Shown piece by piece: positions 38,724 through 52,410 of a stretch of 64,000 nt of DNA. Within the stretch, counting starts at the first letter, position 1; each line of letters opens with the position of its first letter. The position numbers and the translations under genes are program-made. Source of the DNA: Glandiceps talaboti (lineage: Eukaryota > Hemichordata > Enteropneusta > Spengelidae); contig NC_135560.1 of NCBI RefSeq assembly GCF_964340395.1, forward strand, positions 21,267,675 to 21,331,674, read 5' to 3'. The notes beneath the pieces are model-generated. The model ran no database searches. It was not told the DNA's origin and saw only the letters and a program-made list of their open reading frames with translations.

Positions 38724-39172
38724 CCCTGTCCATATCTGGTCCGGATCCAATCTGAATTAAACTGATCACTGTCATCCGAATCAAATCCACTTCCCATCTA
38801 CACTAAAAAAAATGAAAGATGGATTTGATTCGAAGTACATTGTGTATCCAGTGTTTTATTTAAGGGCGGTAAGTAGGTAAAATCAACCAGGGTTCCCATA
38901 TCATTTTACCGGGGTTTCCCACCTAAACTATGATACATTGCATGGGAAGCACTACCAGTTTTACCTCTTTCCCCCTTTCTGTTACCGGGGTTCCCAAACC
39001 TTAGCAAAAACACTGGTATCTGTCCACACATATAACATCTCCAATCTGGATCGAAACCCTCACCCAGATTCGGCTTCGATCCGGATCAGTTAATTCGAAT
39101 TAGATACGAAGTAACCAGTATGGACAGGTCAATTGAATTGGATCCGGATCAGATTTTGCAGTATGGACAGGC
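38724..39172. mobile_element. nested foldback element, about 450 bp
   Basis: Outer arms: CCCTGTCCATATCTGGTCCG, then GATCCAATCTGAATTAAACT on the left, against the complement of the right end, GCCTGTCCATACTGCAAAAT then CTGATCCGGATCCAATTCAA. Inner pairs: CAGTGTTTTATTTAAGG (38849) with the complement of CCTTAGCAAAAACACTGG (near 39000-39017), and a local hairpin CCGAATCAAATCCA / TGGATTTGATTCGAA (38776-38832). AGTATGGACAGG occurs twice at the right end (39117, 39161). No clear target duplication and no transposase. Confidence 0.65.
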
Positions 39173-39655
39173 TTTCTGTGTATACATTGTATTGTTGGTC
39201 AGTATCTGTGTTATACAGTGTAGTGTTAATCCTGTCATTTTGAATGATGTATTGTCCATGTACAGCTTATACTTAATTCTTGCCAATAATATGTTGGGTG
39301 TTGTACAACTCAGTTTCCTTTCAATAAATTCCCTACATGTTTCTCTTCTTAAATCCATGTCAATATGTGTGTCATCTGATCCAACAACTGTTTAGAATTG
39401 AACGGTGATTAAATTAGAATCAAAACTCTTTTGACTTTCCAAAAAATAAGAAGCAATATGGAAATTTTATTCCATCCTGATTTACTGTCACATGTGATGA
39501 CTGAAGAAGGGAATGTGCACTCCAGATGAATTAGCAGTCTAATTCAGTGACACCATTTCCTTCCTGGTGCTTTCATTTATTATCTAAATCCAAAACTCCT
39601 CTTTGAAATGGAGACTTATTACTCTTCTCTTTATATCTCCTGAAGCAAAGATGGT

Positions 39656-39685
39656 ATTGCCATGGCAACGGTTTCTATAGAAACC
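39656..39685. promoter_or_regulatory. X-box palindrome adjoining a second perfect palindrome
   Basis: ATTGCCATGGCAAC (39656-39669) is one base from a symmetric RFX X-box. It is followed immediately by the perfect 16-base palindrome GGTTTCTATAGAAACC (39670-39685). Two adjoining dyads suggest a bound regulatory site. No promoter is evident nearby. Confidence 0.45.
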
Positions 39686-41510
39686 CCATACATCCTTTAT
39701 CACTCAGACTAAAGATATCTATGTAAACATACATTATATTTTGCCACTGATTCAGATAAGATAACCTTTTATAGTAGAATTCAGAGTCAAATAATGAGCC
39801 AGAATAGATAGTATTGTAGGCGCCTTTCTGCCTCTAAATCTGAGATTATTTTGTGCTGTCGTTCTATTTGTTTATGACTTCCGACAAAAAGAAGGCGAAA
39901 GTACTCGGGAATAATATATTTTTATAAGCATACCGATGGTTAAAATTATAAATTTGGTGCCTGAATTTATTCAAAATTCTAATGGTTTGTACCATTACTT
40001 GTGATGGGTGTGGTTAGTTGAGGAGTAATCTATCAAAAAACTTTGTAAAATGGAACTCGTAGACAAACTATTCCTTAGAGTATTGGTGTCATACACGTAA
40101 GCTCTCTTAATTCATTTAATGGTGGAACCCAGATACCCATGAAAATATATTGCCCAATTTGTATTTTCATAAGTGAAAACATTGCAGACATACATATAGG
40201 TCAAAGATATTTGATGTATACAAGTAATGTAGTCTGTGACTGGTCGTATAGTATACCTGCATGTTGGGGGAAGGTAGTGGACCTGTTGACGGTTTCAAGA
40301 TGTATTGCTACACCGTAAGTTTTGTACAAATGGATAACAATTCTGCACGTGCTACTTGAGGGGATGTGCACATGGTTGTCACCTTTCTGCCCTGGATTTT
40401 ACTCATGACAATTTCTGTGAATGAATTATTTTCTTGTATAGATTAACTCACAAATAAAGATGTCAATATGTTTTTCCATCATTTTATTATGAAAGTATAT
40501 TTCAAATGTGATTAATAAGACAAATTTAGAACAAAAACCAAATAAGTCGTGCCATCTAATGGCAATGCATCTTAGAACCAGAAAATATACAGGTAATGAG
40601 AAAATTACGGCATGGAAACGTGACAGATTTACATAGTTTTGTGGACCTTGCTCTGACAAACATCTGTTGAGGAGGGAAGCAGAAGTTCATACATTTTGTA
40701 TACATTGCATGTTACGATGATGTGTTAGGGAGGGGGATACATGTATACATGTATAGGAAAGTCTCCTGAGAACTGCCAGTCATCTTGTCACCATACTCCT
40801 ATCATTTGAACTCAGTATTTATAAAAATACATATTGCTCTGTTAAGTATTAAAATTTTATATGGCATATTACTGTAGATAAGGGTCTCTACGATTCATTA
40901 GGGAGTGACATGGCAGTAATTGATGATCTTATATCCATCATGCAAAGTAACATATTGTACCTGTGCTTCAGTCAAATCTACTAGGACTTGGGTACATTGA
41001 AAAGCCAAATTTTATGACTTCCGTGAAAATACATGTACACATATGGCATGCCTGTGTCAAATTACATAATACTTAAATCTTTCCAACACTACAGTAAACT
41101 TTGTAATGACATTCAAGGCTTGATCTCAACAGGACTATACAATATCATACTTGAGTTTATACCTTAAAAGGATCAGTTTGTAGTAAAATTTTAACAAGAA
41201 AAATTGTTTGAATATTTTGCCCAAGGGAATAAAATGTTAACATGTAAAAGCTCACTTTGGATTTGTTAAATGTAATTTGGGTGATATGCATGTGACACGT
41301 TTAGTGCCAGGATTTCTTAAAAAATACAAGTACTGAACAACCTGTTGATATTTTAATATTTGGATGGCCAGCATGCCAAATGGATGAATTGTTTTCAGTG
41401 TAATTTTGGGGTATCGAATAAGATTAGCATGGATTTCGTGCAGACTAAGAAATACAAATGTACCTTGTATGTCATACAAATTGTACTAGATAGGGTATGC
41501 CATAGAGTAT
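39686..41510. other. non-coding stretch
   Basis: No supported gene or notable repeat. Confidence 0.5.
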
Positions 41511-41775
41511 CAAGCAGGACAATGAATGCCATGTTGATAAGATATCAAACAGGACGGAATGAATGCCATGCTGATGATAAGGCAATTCATATTAATAGCA
41601 GGACAGAATGGATGCCATGCTGATGACAGTTTATCAGGGCATTTCGTATTAATAGCAGGACAGAATGAATGCCATGCTGATGACAGTTTATCAGGGCATT
41701 TCGTATTAATAGCAGGACAGAATGAATGCCATGCTGGTGACAGGATATTTCATATTGATAGCTGGACAGAATGGA
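41511..41775. repeat. 57-bp tandem repeat, about 4.5 copies
   Basis: AGCAGGACAGAATGAATGCC begins successive units at 41597, 41654 and 41711, with partial or diverged copies at both ends. The period is 19 codons, so one plus frame carries a repeating IAGQNECHADDSLSGHFVL peptide. I treat this as incidental. Confidence 0.92.
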
Positions 41776-42004
41776 TATATTAATGAATGTTGCTGTCTGT
41801 CCAAATAATAGAGCCAGGATGTATATGTATGTGAAGGAATTGACGTGACCAGATGGTCTGTACATGTATGGTGATGCATACATAATGTAAATGATCAAAT
41901 ATGATTCCAGTGGTTTATGTGGCTCTATGTTTTACATGATTTGTATGTTCATACATGAATAAATTGATGACGTGATATATTAATATATGAATAAATTTCC
42001 AGTA

Positions 42005-42095
42005 CCAGTGTACCAGAGGCTGTGCAAACCAAGTCACATTTCCAATTTTTAGTGGACAAATAAAATTATTGTTATTATTATATTATTATTTTTCA
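42005..42095 (+). mobile_element. possible LINE 3' tail
   Basis: GTGCAAACCAAGTCACATTT...GGACAAATAAAATTATTG leads into an (ATT)n-like run. A TGTGCAA...GTCACATTTCCA segment followed by an AATAAA signal and an ATT tail is typical of LINE 3' ends, and GTCACATTTCCA also occurs in the LINE remnant at 2463-2913. No coding part remains. Confidence 0.35.
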
Positions 42096-45000
42096 TGGCA
42101 ATATGCAACAGAAACAGCCATGTTGTAGATGATTTGTATTTTAATACATGAACAAATAAATTGACATTATTTTGGTAGTTTTATGTGGTAATATGGAAGT
42201 AAGCAAATTTTGATCTGATTAAAATACAGGTAAGCGGGGATTGGCTTAATTTGTATTCATATTAATGAGCACCAGGTACTGTGTAGTCGTGACTAAGCAA
42301 GATCAATGAATGTGGATGATACCAAATATTTGAAACGAAACCAAACCCTAGTCAATCAACTGACAAACAGTTATTGTATAAATGTTTAAAATGATTAAAA
42401 TCAGAAATAGTGCATACCGAGATGAAAAATTATAAAGGTGAAAAATAAGGAAGGCATACAAATGTAGTATCACTGTATGAAATTGATATAGATTGAACAG
42501 TTGGTATAGAAACAGATCTTTTGTGAGTTGTAAGCATTTCTGTCAGTCACTGGAGTCGGACAGCGACTTCATTTTAAGTCAGGTACCAATTAGAATGAAA
42601 ATTGTATTGTATCGGTTTTTAGAATTAATAGCAGGCTTACACAAAGTAATGTTTGTGGTTTCATTGTTGACGGCTGTGATGAATATTTGTTTTGCTGAAA
42701 CGTGATAATACATTGAGGACAAGAACTTATTGAATCTATTTCCTGTCGATAGAAGCTGATTATGAAAGATGTTTTGAATATTTTATGGATTTATTATGCC
42801 GCCTAGCTGTACCATCATGTTAATTTACAATATTGATTCCAGCATTGTACACAAGTACTGGACATATGTATGTTTTATTTCACCTCATACTTCTGAAATA
42901 ACTTATCTTAAAATAACAGAAATTTAACAACCTTTCTCAAGCTGTGGCATACTTGTAATTTTTCCATCCATGTTTGAAATACTAATACTACAATAATTGT
43001 GCAGTTTACAATTATAACTTCAAAATATGGATTATTGATTTTACAATTTGTATAATTCTAGAGTATTATAAAACACACATAAAGTGCCACATTTTAAGTC
43101 ACAAAAATTTCTTGTACCTCGATGTTGTTTTGTCTCACTCCCTGGAAAAAATTATAAGTATATAAGGAATGCAGACAGTTTAAGTTTACTGTATTAAAAA
43201 AAAAATATCCAGATTTTTATTGACAAAAAAAATTGTAAGACATCTGTATATTCTAAGATTTTATCCATGGATAGCTTTGTGTCCGTCGGAAATGTAAAAA
43301 AAAAAATTAAAAAAAAAATTAAGTAATTATGCGTGAATTTTCAGTTAGACAACTTCATATTGATTTCACAACTCATAGTATTAAATTAGAAAATTAATAT
43401 GTAATGTTATAAAACAATTTTTTTTTAAATGCCTCAAACGAAACATGTATCAGATGATATAAAATTTGATAGTACATTTCTTTCTCCTTTATCCAGCTTT
43501 GCAACCCAAGACAATTGCACAAGGTCAAAAATATTTCTACAAAACCAAGCATTTAATGTAAGATGTTTTGAAAGAGTAAAGACAGGAGATATACATGTAT
43601 GTGTACAAAGATAGTGGTCAATTTATCACTTAGTAGAACTGGAATCATGTTTTCCATTGGGAATAGTAATGCTGTGTAGGTTCAAATTGCTTTGATCCAC
43701 TCCATTGGCATATTTATAGATGATAAAATAGAAAGCATTGTGGAATAAGACAGTATGTCGTGAACAAAGCTGAATTCATTTCCATTATTTTGACAGAGAA
43801 ATGTCTGAAAAGTGTGTTTTTGAGTGGCATTTGACATTGTACTGAAAAAAAGGCGTTTGATGTGGTTTGTGAATGTGCAGTTATTATGGAGTTTGATTGA
43901 GTTAATTTTAGGGGTGGGATTGTATGGCTTGCACAGTATGTTTTCATTTACTAATCTAATCAATGGGTGGTGTTCCCTTTTGAAGTCAGCAGTGACAGCA
44001 ATGAGTAGGTGAGAGGTGAGGTGCGGTTTTAGTGAACAGTCATAGACATGGCATTGTTAGGTACTGGCTGCTGAGGTATGAGCTGTAGGCAAGATATACA
44101 TGTAGAAGTGAAACAGTGAGAGATTTTCTTGTCAAGTAGAATGAACAAAATATGAATGATTTTGCTCCTTAAGAGAGAGAGATGGTAGCAATGTGGTCCG
44201 AGATAATCAGGATGGCATAGGAAGGCTAGGTACATGTAATAACACACTGCTCACAATAATCCTGCTGACAGTTCTCTTCATGTGTACTTTCAATTCAAGT
44301 TATCATGCCTGAATGAGAAGTAGAGTTGTCAAGTATGACATGACTTGCCAGTAAAATTGAAGAACAGGCACGTTACTTCCACTGGGATTGATCGTACAAT
44401 TGAATGACAAATCAGCCACATAAAGAGACAATACTAGCACTTGACTTCTCTGCTCGACCTTCAGTGTATTATCTTTTACTTTTTTGTCATTTCAAGAAAG
44501 AAGCATGCCCAAATTCTCTGAAAATTACAAGTACATCAGCAGTCATTGCCAGAACCATACAGTTGTGCTGCTACAACACCATTGGTGACAATTTGTTAAC
44601 CCTAGCTTCAGGGATAAATGAATAAAATATGCCTACATGTACCTTCCCATACAAACAATAATTAGGTAGCCAGTAAATAACTTTCCATAGAGGTGGTCAG
44701 TTGTGTTGTTTGTTATTGGATTCTTAATAAAAGATAAACAAAAAAACACAAGAATAAAACTAATATCACCAAAACCTTCAAACTGTGGTTGCTCTTAGTT
44801 TAATTTCACCCTGGGGCCTGTAAAATTGAAAGTCTTATTAAAACCATTACCAGTATGAGTGCGAGTACACTTATTTTCTAGTCTATAACAACTAGAAATA
44901 AACCAACATGTTACTAAGAATTGCAAAAGATTGTTGATGTTTTAGCTGTAATTTATGTAGTATACTAGTAGATGTCAGTTTATGAAATCGAATTATGGAT

Positions 45001-46550
45001 TATAGATTTTTTTTCTGTAATTATTATTAAGAGGACATTCTTTATTTGATGGTGTACATTTTTAAGTGTTAGTCTGTGGTATTGTACTCAGATATAGTTT
45101 AATATGCAGTGAAGGCACAAGATAAGCACCGCAATACTACAGGCCAGTTTTAGACCAAATCTATCGTTTTCAGACAACTGAGTATTAGGAAATGTGTGTG
45201 GTATTTGAAGATGTTGTAATTACAGATTCACCTCTTGTGTCTCCTGACCTGTTGGTCAGTAGTTAAAGTACATATTGCTGTTGTGACATTTTCCAAGTTT
45301 TTTTGCGAGGCTCATTTCCATGTATAATTTATGCATGACCTTTCAGTGACCTGTTGTAACAATTCTCTAATTTGATAGAGGCTTGATGGCCATATAATAT
45401 AAGATTAGTATTATATAGTAACACAACTTTTCCTATATTTGATACTGTTGTTATAGCCCGAGTGGCGCGTTATCAATATTTCAGTTTGTATTTTGAGACT
45501 GTCACCAGTAGTGTCGGTTTGAGCAAAAGCAAGTGTGTTGTCAGTCTTGTGAAAATGTCATCAGTGTAAGATTTGTAACCAAAATGATTTCCATAAATTG
45601 TCACTGAGTGATGAGTGGTTGATAGTCCCAGTGGTATACAATGCACATGTATGGTTAACCTTTGAACTCTGATGAATAAAACCACTCTCTGCAAGATGTT
45701 AGCATATTATAGTTGTTCAGCAACCTCAAGGGAATAGGGTTTTTCTCTGCAAATATTTTATTGTCCCACACAAAGGTGTTCCTGGCATTTACAAAAAAGA
45801 ACAAAAGTGTTGTAGGTCGGAGAGATGTGGTTGCAGAAATACTGTGTACATGTACATGTAGTATGGATTTTTTTATTTTTGAGGATCATGCTTTCACAAC
45901 ACTCTGTTTGATAGTTTGATACACATGGAAGTGTACTGTATCATTTATCACTTGCCGTTTGCAATGCAGAAGTGATTTGTGTGTCATTTGAGAATGTACC
46001 AAATTTGACTTGAAAGCAATGCAATTGATACAGAATGCCAGTAATATGAATGTTTGTAGCGTGGAAGAATAAAAGAGATGAAATTGACTGGATTCTTCTA
46101 TTGATATTTGATACATAGCTAGGGAAGAAAATAGATGAGTTGTGTCCATTATACTTAGTAAAACAAACAAACAAAGAACACTAATCGTTAAAATGTACAG
46201 TTATGAATTAACAATGTATGCATCAAGACGAAATCACTATGAATATTGAAAGTATTGAATATTTTTGAGTGCATCTCTTTGAAAATGAATGTTTATATTT
46301 GTTTTTGTTAAAACACAAATGGAAGTCTTCCTACCATGTCTGCACCTATCAAAACAGTTGTCAATTTTCAGTAGATACATTTTACAACAGTAGACGTGCA
46401 TTTTGTTATACTTTTCATAACACTTCAGCCATTGAAATAATTTAGTAATTTCAACATGCAAGGATTTAGTTTTCTTTGAAATCTTCAAGCTATGCAAGAC
46501 TTGTCAACATATGATATGAAGGAATGAAAATTCTGTCTATTTTTTTTATT
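42096..46550. other. non-coding stretch
   Basis: AT-rich with A-runs at 43190-43320. Minus-strand open frames near 43.7-43.96 kb and 45.9-46.17 kb overlap other frames and have no splice support. I see nothing firm. Confidence 0.5.
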
Positions 46551-47510
46551 AATCCCCTGAAGGCAAGGGGACTATTGCAATGGGCTCCGTCTGTCCATTC
46601 ATAATTCATCATTTCTCAGATGCGCAATATTCAATTTCTTTCAAACTTGACACAAAGGTGACATATCATATGGGACATATGTACATCAATTTGTTTTTTG
46701 ATATATGCAAAATTAACCGAATGGCGGCCATATTTGTAGTTAAAAATCAATATTTATTGTAATATACAAACACTCCATTCATGTGTTTACCCCTATATTA
46801 TCAGATGCAAGCTATCTTTGGAGATCTTGACCTTCAGGCCAATTCCTGCCTATCACAGACATATTGTTGTGTTTACATATTGCCAATTTCTTTTAAATCA
46901 TGTTTGCAAGTATTGAATATTGGAGAAAAGAAGTATACACAGTGATAGTTTTGGCGCTCATGTAATTTTTCCTGAATGGCAGCCATATTTGTAGTAAACA
47001 ATCTCTATATTACTGCATAACTCAAGAACTTCAGTACATAGACGCTATTCAAGTGTCTAACCCCATATAATCACATGCAAGCTTTCTTGTAGGAGTGACC
47101 TTTACCTTGACCTACAGTGTAGATCATCAAAATTAAGTTATTGCTTACATACATTGTATTACAGACACTTTGTAGCTATTATGTGTGGCTAATGTCTTTT
47201 AGATCACATCTATAGGTAATGCAGAACCAGATAAATATATTATTATACATGCATTATTTTTGGTGCTCATATCACTTTTTAGTCATTTGCAGCCATATTT
47301 GTAGTGAACAATCATGATGTACCACATACCTCAAACACTTTAATACATAGAAACTACATTCAAGTGTCCACCCCCATATTGCCAGGTTTAAACTTTCTTT
47401 TCAGACATTGACCTTTTGGCCTTAACTCTTATCTTCAGGTTCAATCAGCAATTTGTAGTATTTATTTGTTGCCACCAATTTGTTTAAATCATGTTTCCAT
47501 TCAGTCACAT
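46551..47510 (+). repeat. interspersed repeat with three diverged internal units
   Basis: Starts with a hairpin-like AATCCCCTGAAGGCAAGGGG and 'ctccgtctgtcc'. It then has three diverged units (anchors GGCGGCCATATTTGTAG at about 46724, GGCAGCCATATTTGTAG at 46978, and TGCAGCCATATTTGTAG at 47287). Each is followed by 'tacatag..actattcaagtgt.taacccc.tat' and a TGACCTT-rich end. The layout resembles repeats common in marine invertebrate genomes. No protein coding. Confidence 0.65.
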
Positions 47511-49346
47511 AAAATGAAAGTATTTTAGGGACTGTCTTTTACGAAGACTTGTTTTATTTTAATTTCATCTATTTTCCTTTAATATTTGTTTAACACTGAC
47601 ATGTAATAATGATTATTCATACATGCATACATACAACACCATTAATGTATTTATGTTGTTTATTAATTCCATAATTATTTGTGAATTGCTGGTGTGATCT
47701 TGTTGTATCTTCTCTATATAGTTGAAACATTAATGAGCTCATAAGTGAGAAAGCAGCGGAAAATCTCGCTACTTTGATGGGAATCTTGCATGCATTGAAA
47801 ACGGTATCTTGTATTCTGCTATCAATTGGACAAAACGTGTGCTCGTAACAATACTAGAAAAAGTCAGCTGGGAGGCACACTATGATAGACTATGAATATT
47901 TCATGTTATTTGTAATAGCAGTTTTCTTGCATGACTCCAGCCTGATAAGTGAAGTGCTTTTAGTTCCCATTGATTAATAAACCTAGCGTCAGTTTTTACC
48001 ACTCTGACCCTTACAGATGTAGAGCGACTTCAACCAACAGTCTCCATTCATGTTAAAATATCATCAACTTCAATGTTGATATGTGTCGGCTTACATTAGA
48101 CTTATAAAGCATTTACAAAGGGGATTATCATTATTTCAATACTAGATCATTTAGATATTGTGAAAATTCACTATTTTTTATTCATCAAGGGTTAGGCATT
48201 GTAATTTGCTATGTACATGGAAGGGGCCTCAGCAAGGCAAGGCTAGTACTTTGTAATACCACACAGCAACAATGGAGCATTTCAAAACAATTACATGTGG
48301 CTCATAGCACCTCAATTATGTTTGTCAATGAAAAATTTATGAATTAAAAAATCACCAGTCGTGGTTGAAATTTCCATGTCTTGCGCTGGTGTGTTTTTGA
48401 GAAATATCCTCCCACACATGATATTTAACATAATAAAGGTCTCACATTTTGTGATATGAAGAACTGGGTAACAAAGGTCACCCAGAGTGCTTATCAACGT
48501 GGTTTCTCTTCTACTCTTGATGAGGAGTCAACAAGAGCCTGTTGGCATGGTTACTAGTTTATGTGGAGAGGCATCATGGTCCTTTCTCAGAGACCCCCTA
48601 TCCTCCTGATTTTTCTGTTTCATCAATATTACAAGTACTCTGAGGAGTAATGATATTTTATAAGAGATCGGTATATATCTGTACCATACCATTTCGTGTA
48701 GGAAAATGAGAGGTTTTCAGGTCAGTCGTTTAGATAGCAATCTACGTTATAATAGCACACACTAGGAGATACATTGTGTATGGAAAATATTCTAATTGTG
48801 CTCTGGTGCTTCCAAATCACACTAACTTTTTTATGTTTTTGTTTTTTTAAATATTCAGGAAATGATTAATTATTTTTTTAGAGTAGAATATTTGGTGTAC
48901 ATGAATTGATACCTTAAACTACTTAGAATGCCTTCCCGTAAAACATTGACTACGACAACTTTCTTTTTTTGACGTATATGAAATATTTGACTGCGTTTAT
49001 TTATTTCAAAAATGATTTTTGATGCATTTTGTTACTGTGGTATATATATATAGCTAGAACCACATAGGGTTAAACATCATATTATTCAAAATAATGTGTG
49101 TGAATTTATAACCCCACCTAAACTAGCTAACCTTTCAAATTGCACCCCCAGAAACTCCCACTGCAATGTGATGTGCTGTGTCACGACCAAATTTTCATAA
49201 TTATTCTAATATTGAATTGCTGTGTGTCGTTGAATGGGAGCTGTCACATGAGCTAGCTCATTGTAATTTCTAATTTTCTACATGTATTGTTGCAGACTCT
49301 TAGCTCCACCTGCGTGTGTGCTAAAGACATTGTTTGAAGGACAGCG
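47511..49346. other. non-coding stretch upstream of the TATA promoter
   Basis: Near 47722-47740 there is an ATTAATGAGCTCATAA near-palindrome. E-box-like CACATG and CACCTG motifs occur at about 49245-49310, shortly before the TATA box. No exon supported. Confidence 0.5.
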
Positions 49347-49354
49347 TATATAAG
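49347..49354 (+). promoter_or_regulatory. TATA box
   Basis: TATATAAG. An initiator-like TCAGTT follows at 49382, about 35 bases downstream, and an ATG with a donor follows at 49448. E-box-like motifs lie within 110 bases upstream. The order TATA, initiator, ATG, donor is the best promoter arrangement in the window. Confidence 0.55.
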
Positions 49355-49447
49355 GGTAAACAGTCCATCAAAACTATCTAGTCAGTTGTTAGCCAGCTTT
49401 GGAGACAACATCTACGTCTACTGACATCGTACCAAACCTGTATACTT

Positions 49448-49487
49448 ATGAACCCAGATACAAACATCAATATGCAAGACATTGAAG
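49448..49487 (+). CDS. candidate first coding exon
   Basis: ATG 64 bases downstream of the predicted start site, reading MNPDTNINMQDIE plus one base, then a strong donor GAAG|GTAAGA at 49488. The 5' UTR would be about 65 bases. Phase 1 at the donor requires a phase-1 acceptor downstream. The exon at 58281 satisfies this (giving ...DIEAERMYRL), with an intron of about 8.8 kb. Product not recognised. The short acidic N-terminus carries no signal peptide. Confidence 0.45.
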
Positions 49488-51299
49488 GTAAGAACAAACA
49501 CATTTTTTCAACGACTGTTAGTTCACTCTACTCCACTCTGTGTGATCTGTAGATGTATTTTGATCAGAGTTTTTCTATCTCTACCTAAGCTTGATGTTAT
49601 ATTGATGTTGTGTTTCTTGTCGGCTTATTGTGATGAAAATATTAGAAAGGACAGTGTGTGTGTGGTGTGTGTGTGTGGAGATGAATATGTTTGTGAATAC
49701 TTTCCGAGCATATTCATGATTTATCTACAAATATTACTGATATTTTGGGGGTGGATGTCCGTTTTTGAGAGAGGTAAAAATGATTGATTGATTAATTCCA
49801 CTGCTTGTACCAATTGGGGAAACCCTACTCAGATGGCAGCTGTTTAGTCCTCACTATTGCCTACCATTTATTGCTGTTGCACCAATGACCTAATGAAAAA
49901 TTATGACTGTGGTGTTTCTAGGAGACGGAGGGACAACATCCGTCACTATAAAATTACAGCAGTGGGAATTGATTATGGTGTAGGGGATTGTTAGTGTGTA
50001 CTACTAGTAGATCTCACCAATGAATGGGCTTTCTGTGTTAACTATATACTATATGTTACAAGCAATGTATGCAAAATGAAAGCATTGTGATTTTTGTCAC
50101 ACAAAGTGAAATACTCGGAGGTATTACTAATATGTCACACGTCCAGTCTATCAATGGAAGTGGATCCCCTACTTCACTTTTGTATCTGCTTTGTTACTGG
50201 TAAAGTCTGTGAATAGATTGAGGCTCTCTTTGTAATTTCATTAGTCAAAGTACTGTCAAATTCTTGCCTACATACGTTCTTTAAGTCTATCCCGATTTAA
50301 GATCGTTACCAGTTTTTTTTCTGCCAGTCATTATAATTTCTATTCCAGAGGCTTGTTGTATTGTAGTCATGGGTTTGGCCCCTTGTCTCTCCTGAGACAG
50401 GCTGACAACACTTTGGGAAAAGCTACCAGTGTAGTGGAAAATTTATGCAAAATGTTCACACCTTGAAGTTGATGAAATTCAGGTGAAAAAAAAGAAGCTA
50501 TCTGTTGATCTAAAAGGAGTTGCTTGCTTTCTGTATCTAGCTGTTTGTGTGGATTTGGATTTTAACTGGCAAATATGTCTGAGATGCTTTGAAAGCCTTT
50601 TTCCCTTGTTAATGTTAAACCGTGGGAAGGGTGTTAAAACACAGCAGAAGTGTAACATGTCACTGCCAACCGTTGTTTCTTCACAGCTTTTTGCTTTCAC
50701 ACCATCGTTCCTCAGCTCTATCTATTGATTTTTAAGGCAGCAGTTGGGAGATTTTTATGGCTCTTATTTCCCTCCAGCTCCTGCATTGATTCCCTGACGT
50801 ATTCCTTCCCTTTTATTCCCTTGTATCCGTCTTCCAATATGTCCACAGTAAACTGAAACAGTGCCAATATTGAGTATGGAGGACAAAATAATATTGAATA
50901 AAACTAGACTCAGTGTGTGACACCAGTGTACTGTACACACAATATGCATAGATATAATATACACAGTATGCATTTGTTTGATTTTCAAAAAGAATATGGA
51001 GTGAAAACAACGCAGCTGCATATTGATAATTCATGAATATATGATGAGATTGGTAAGACCTGGGATTGAAATGAAACATGTAGAGAAAGAATACACCATG
51101 TTATTATGGCAACTTGAAAGGCTTCTGGCTTACTGTAACTCACAATATGCAGAGATATAGATATATGAAGGAGAAAAAAAACCCATCATACTAGTTAATG
51201 TGAAGTACATTGAGAGTGCTTATTGATTCCAAGCTGTGTGTGTGTGTGTGTGTGGTGTCTGTGTGTCTATGTGTGTGTTTGTATTTGTGTGTCTATGTG

Positions 51300-51355
<56 letters not shown>

Positions 51356-52410
51356 GTATAGCCCCATTTAAGGGGAAAGGAAAAAAGATGGCTTCCATTA
51401 ATGTGAATGACTTTGAGTGGCAATATTTTGTCATATTGAGGGGACGTTAAAAATAATGACTGGTGAGAACACAGAAATGATGTCATTACAGTGAATTAGA
51501 AGCAAGCCTTTATGAACAAGACAATAGCAACAATACCACTGCAAAATGATTTTCCATGTGTTCTCAGTGACTGAGACACAAATTAAAATATCCCTCATTA
51601 GTGACTAATGTGCTTTCAGTCCTTAGCTACAAAGGAAAGGATAATGAATTATTGGCAAGGAGTGAAAATTACCAACAATTTAGCAGACCATGAATTTTAT
51701 CACTTTGAAATGCTAGCGGTATAAAATCTGGGAAGATATACCGGGGGTATGCAGAATTTGTTGTCACCAAGACTAAAATCTGTAGAGATATAGTTAGTTT
51801 TTGATGTCTCTGGAAATGTCAATTTTAATTGGTATATTGTCAAACTAGAGTAGATGCTGTTAGCAACTGAAATTTCAACTGAACTATTTGTTAAATCGAA
51901 GCAGATATATTGACGTCACCTGTGTGTGTTTCACCAGGATACAGCTTAGAAATTGTATACAATCTTAACATTTCATGAGACTTGATAATAAAAACCATGC
52001 TACCAGAATGAAACATACATTGCCATACTTCAAAAGATAATTTTGACAGTTGAACAGTACAGGAAGAGAAAAAGACTGATCAAATCATACACAAATTAGT
52101 GAGGGAGGTTGAATTGTGTTTAAAGCCATATTCTAATCATTCTCTCCTGCTTGATTCTAACAGTATGTAGGGGACTATATACAATTGACGTATCTAATTT
52201 GAAATGCCAATGAATTTCTTATTAATAAGGGAAGAAATAGATTTGTATTTTGACAACCACTGCACTTTGCTAATGTTTATTCAGTTAATTTGCTAGTGTA
52301 GAAGTAGACTCTAGGTTCCAGTGGTTATGAAATATTAACATGTATTCCCAAAGCAACAGGTATCCTATTGTTTCTCTGTACATGTACTATTAGATAATAT
52401 ATACAAATTA
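49488..52410. other. presumed intron sequence
   Basis: No strong exon. A phase-compatible acceptor at about 50347 gives only about 15 codons before a stop. Contains the compound (GT)n tract listed next. Confidence 0.45.
51232..51353. repeat. compound (GT)n microsatellite
   Basis: Two GT blocks separated by degenerate TGTCTATGTG units. The second block is about 25 pure units. Confidence 0.95.

Noticed and set aside
45473-45694. Minus-strand frame with YTDD as a reverse-transcriptase catalytic box
   Set aside because: Flanking residues do not fit the reverse-transcriptase palm motifs and the frame is short.
50347-50395. Phase-compatible exon for the 49448 gene (reads EACCIVVMGLAPCLS then stop)
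   Set aside because: Good acceptor but only 15 codons. Kept as evidence that phase matches arise by chance in this intron.
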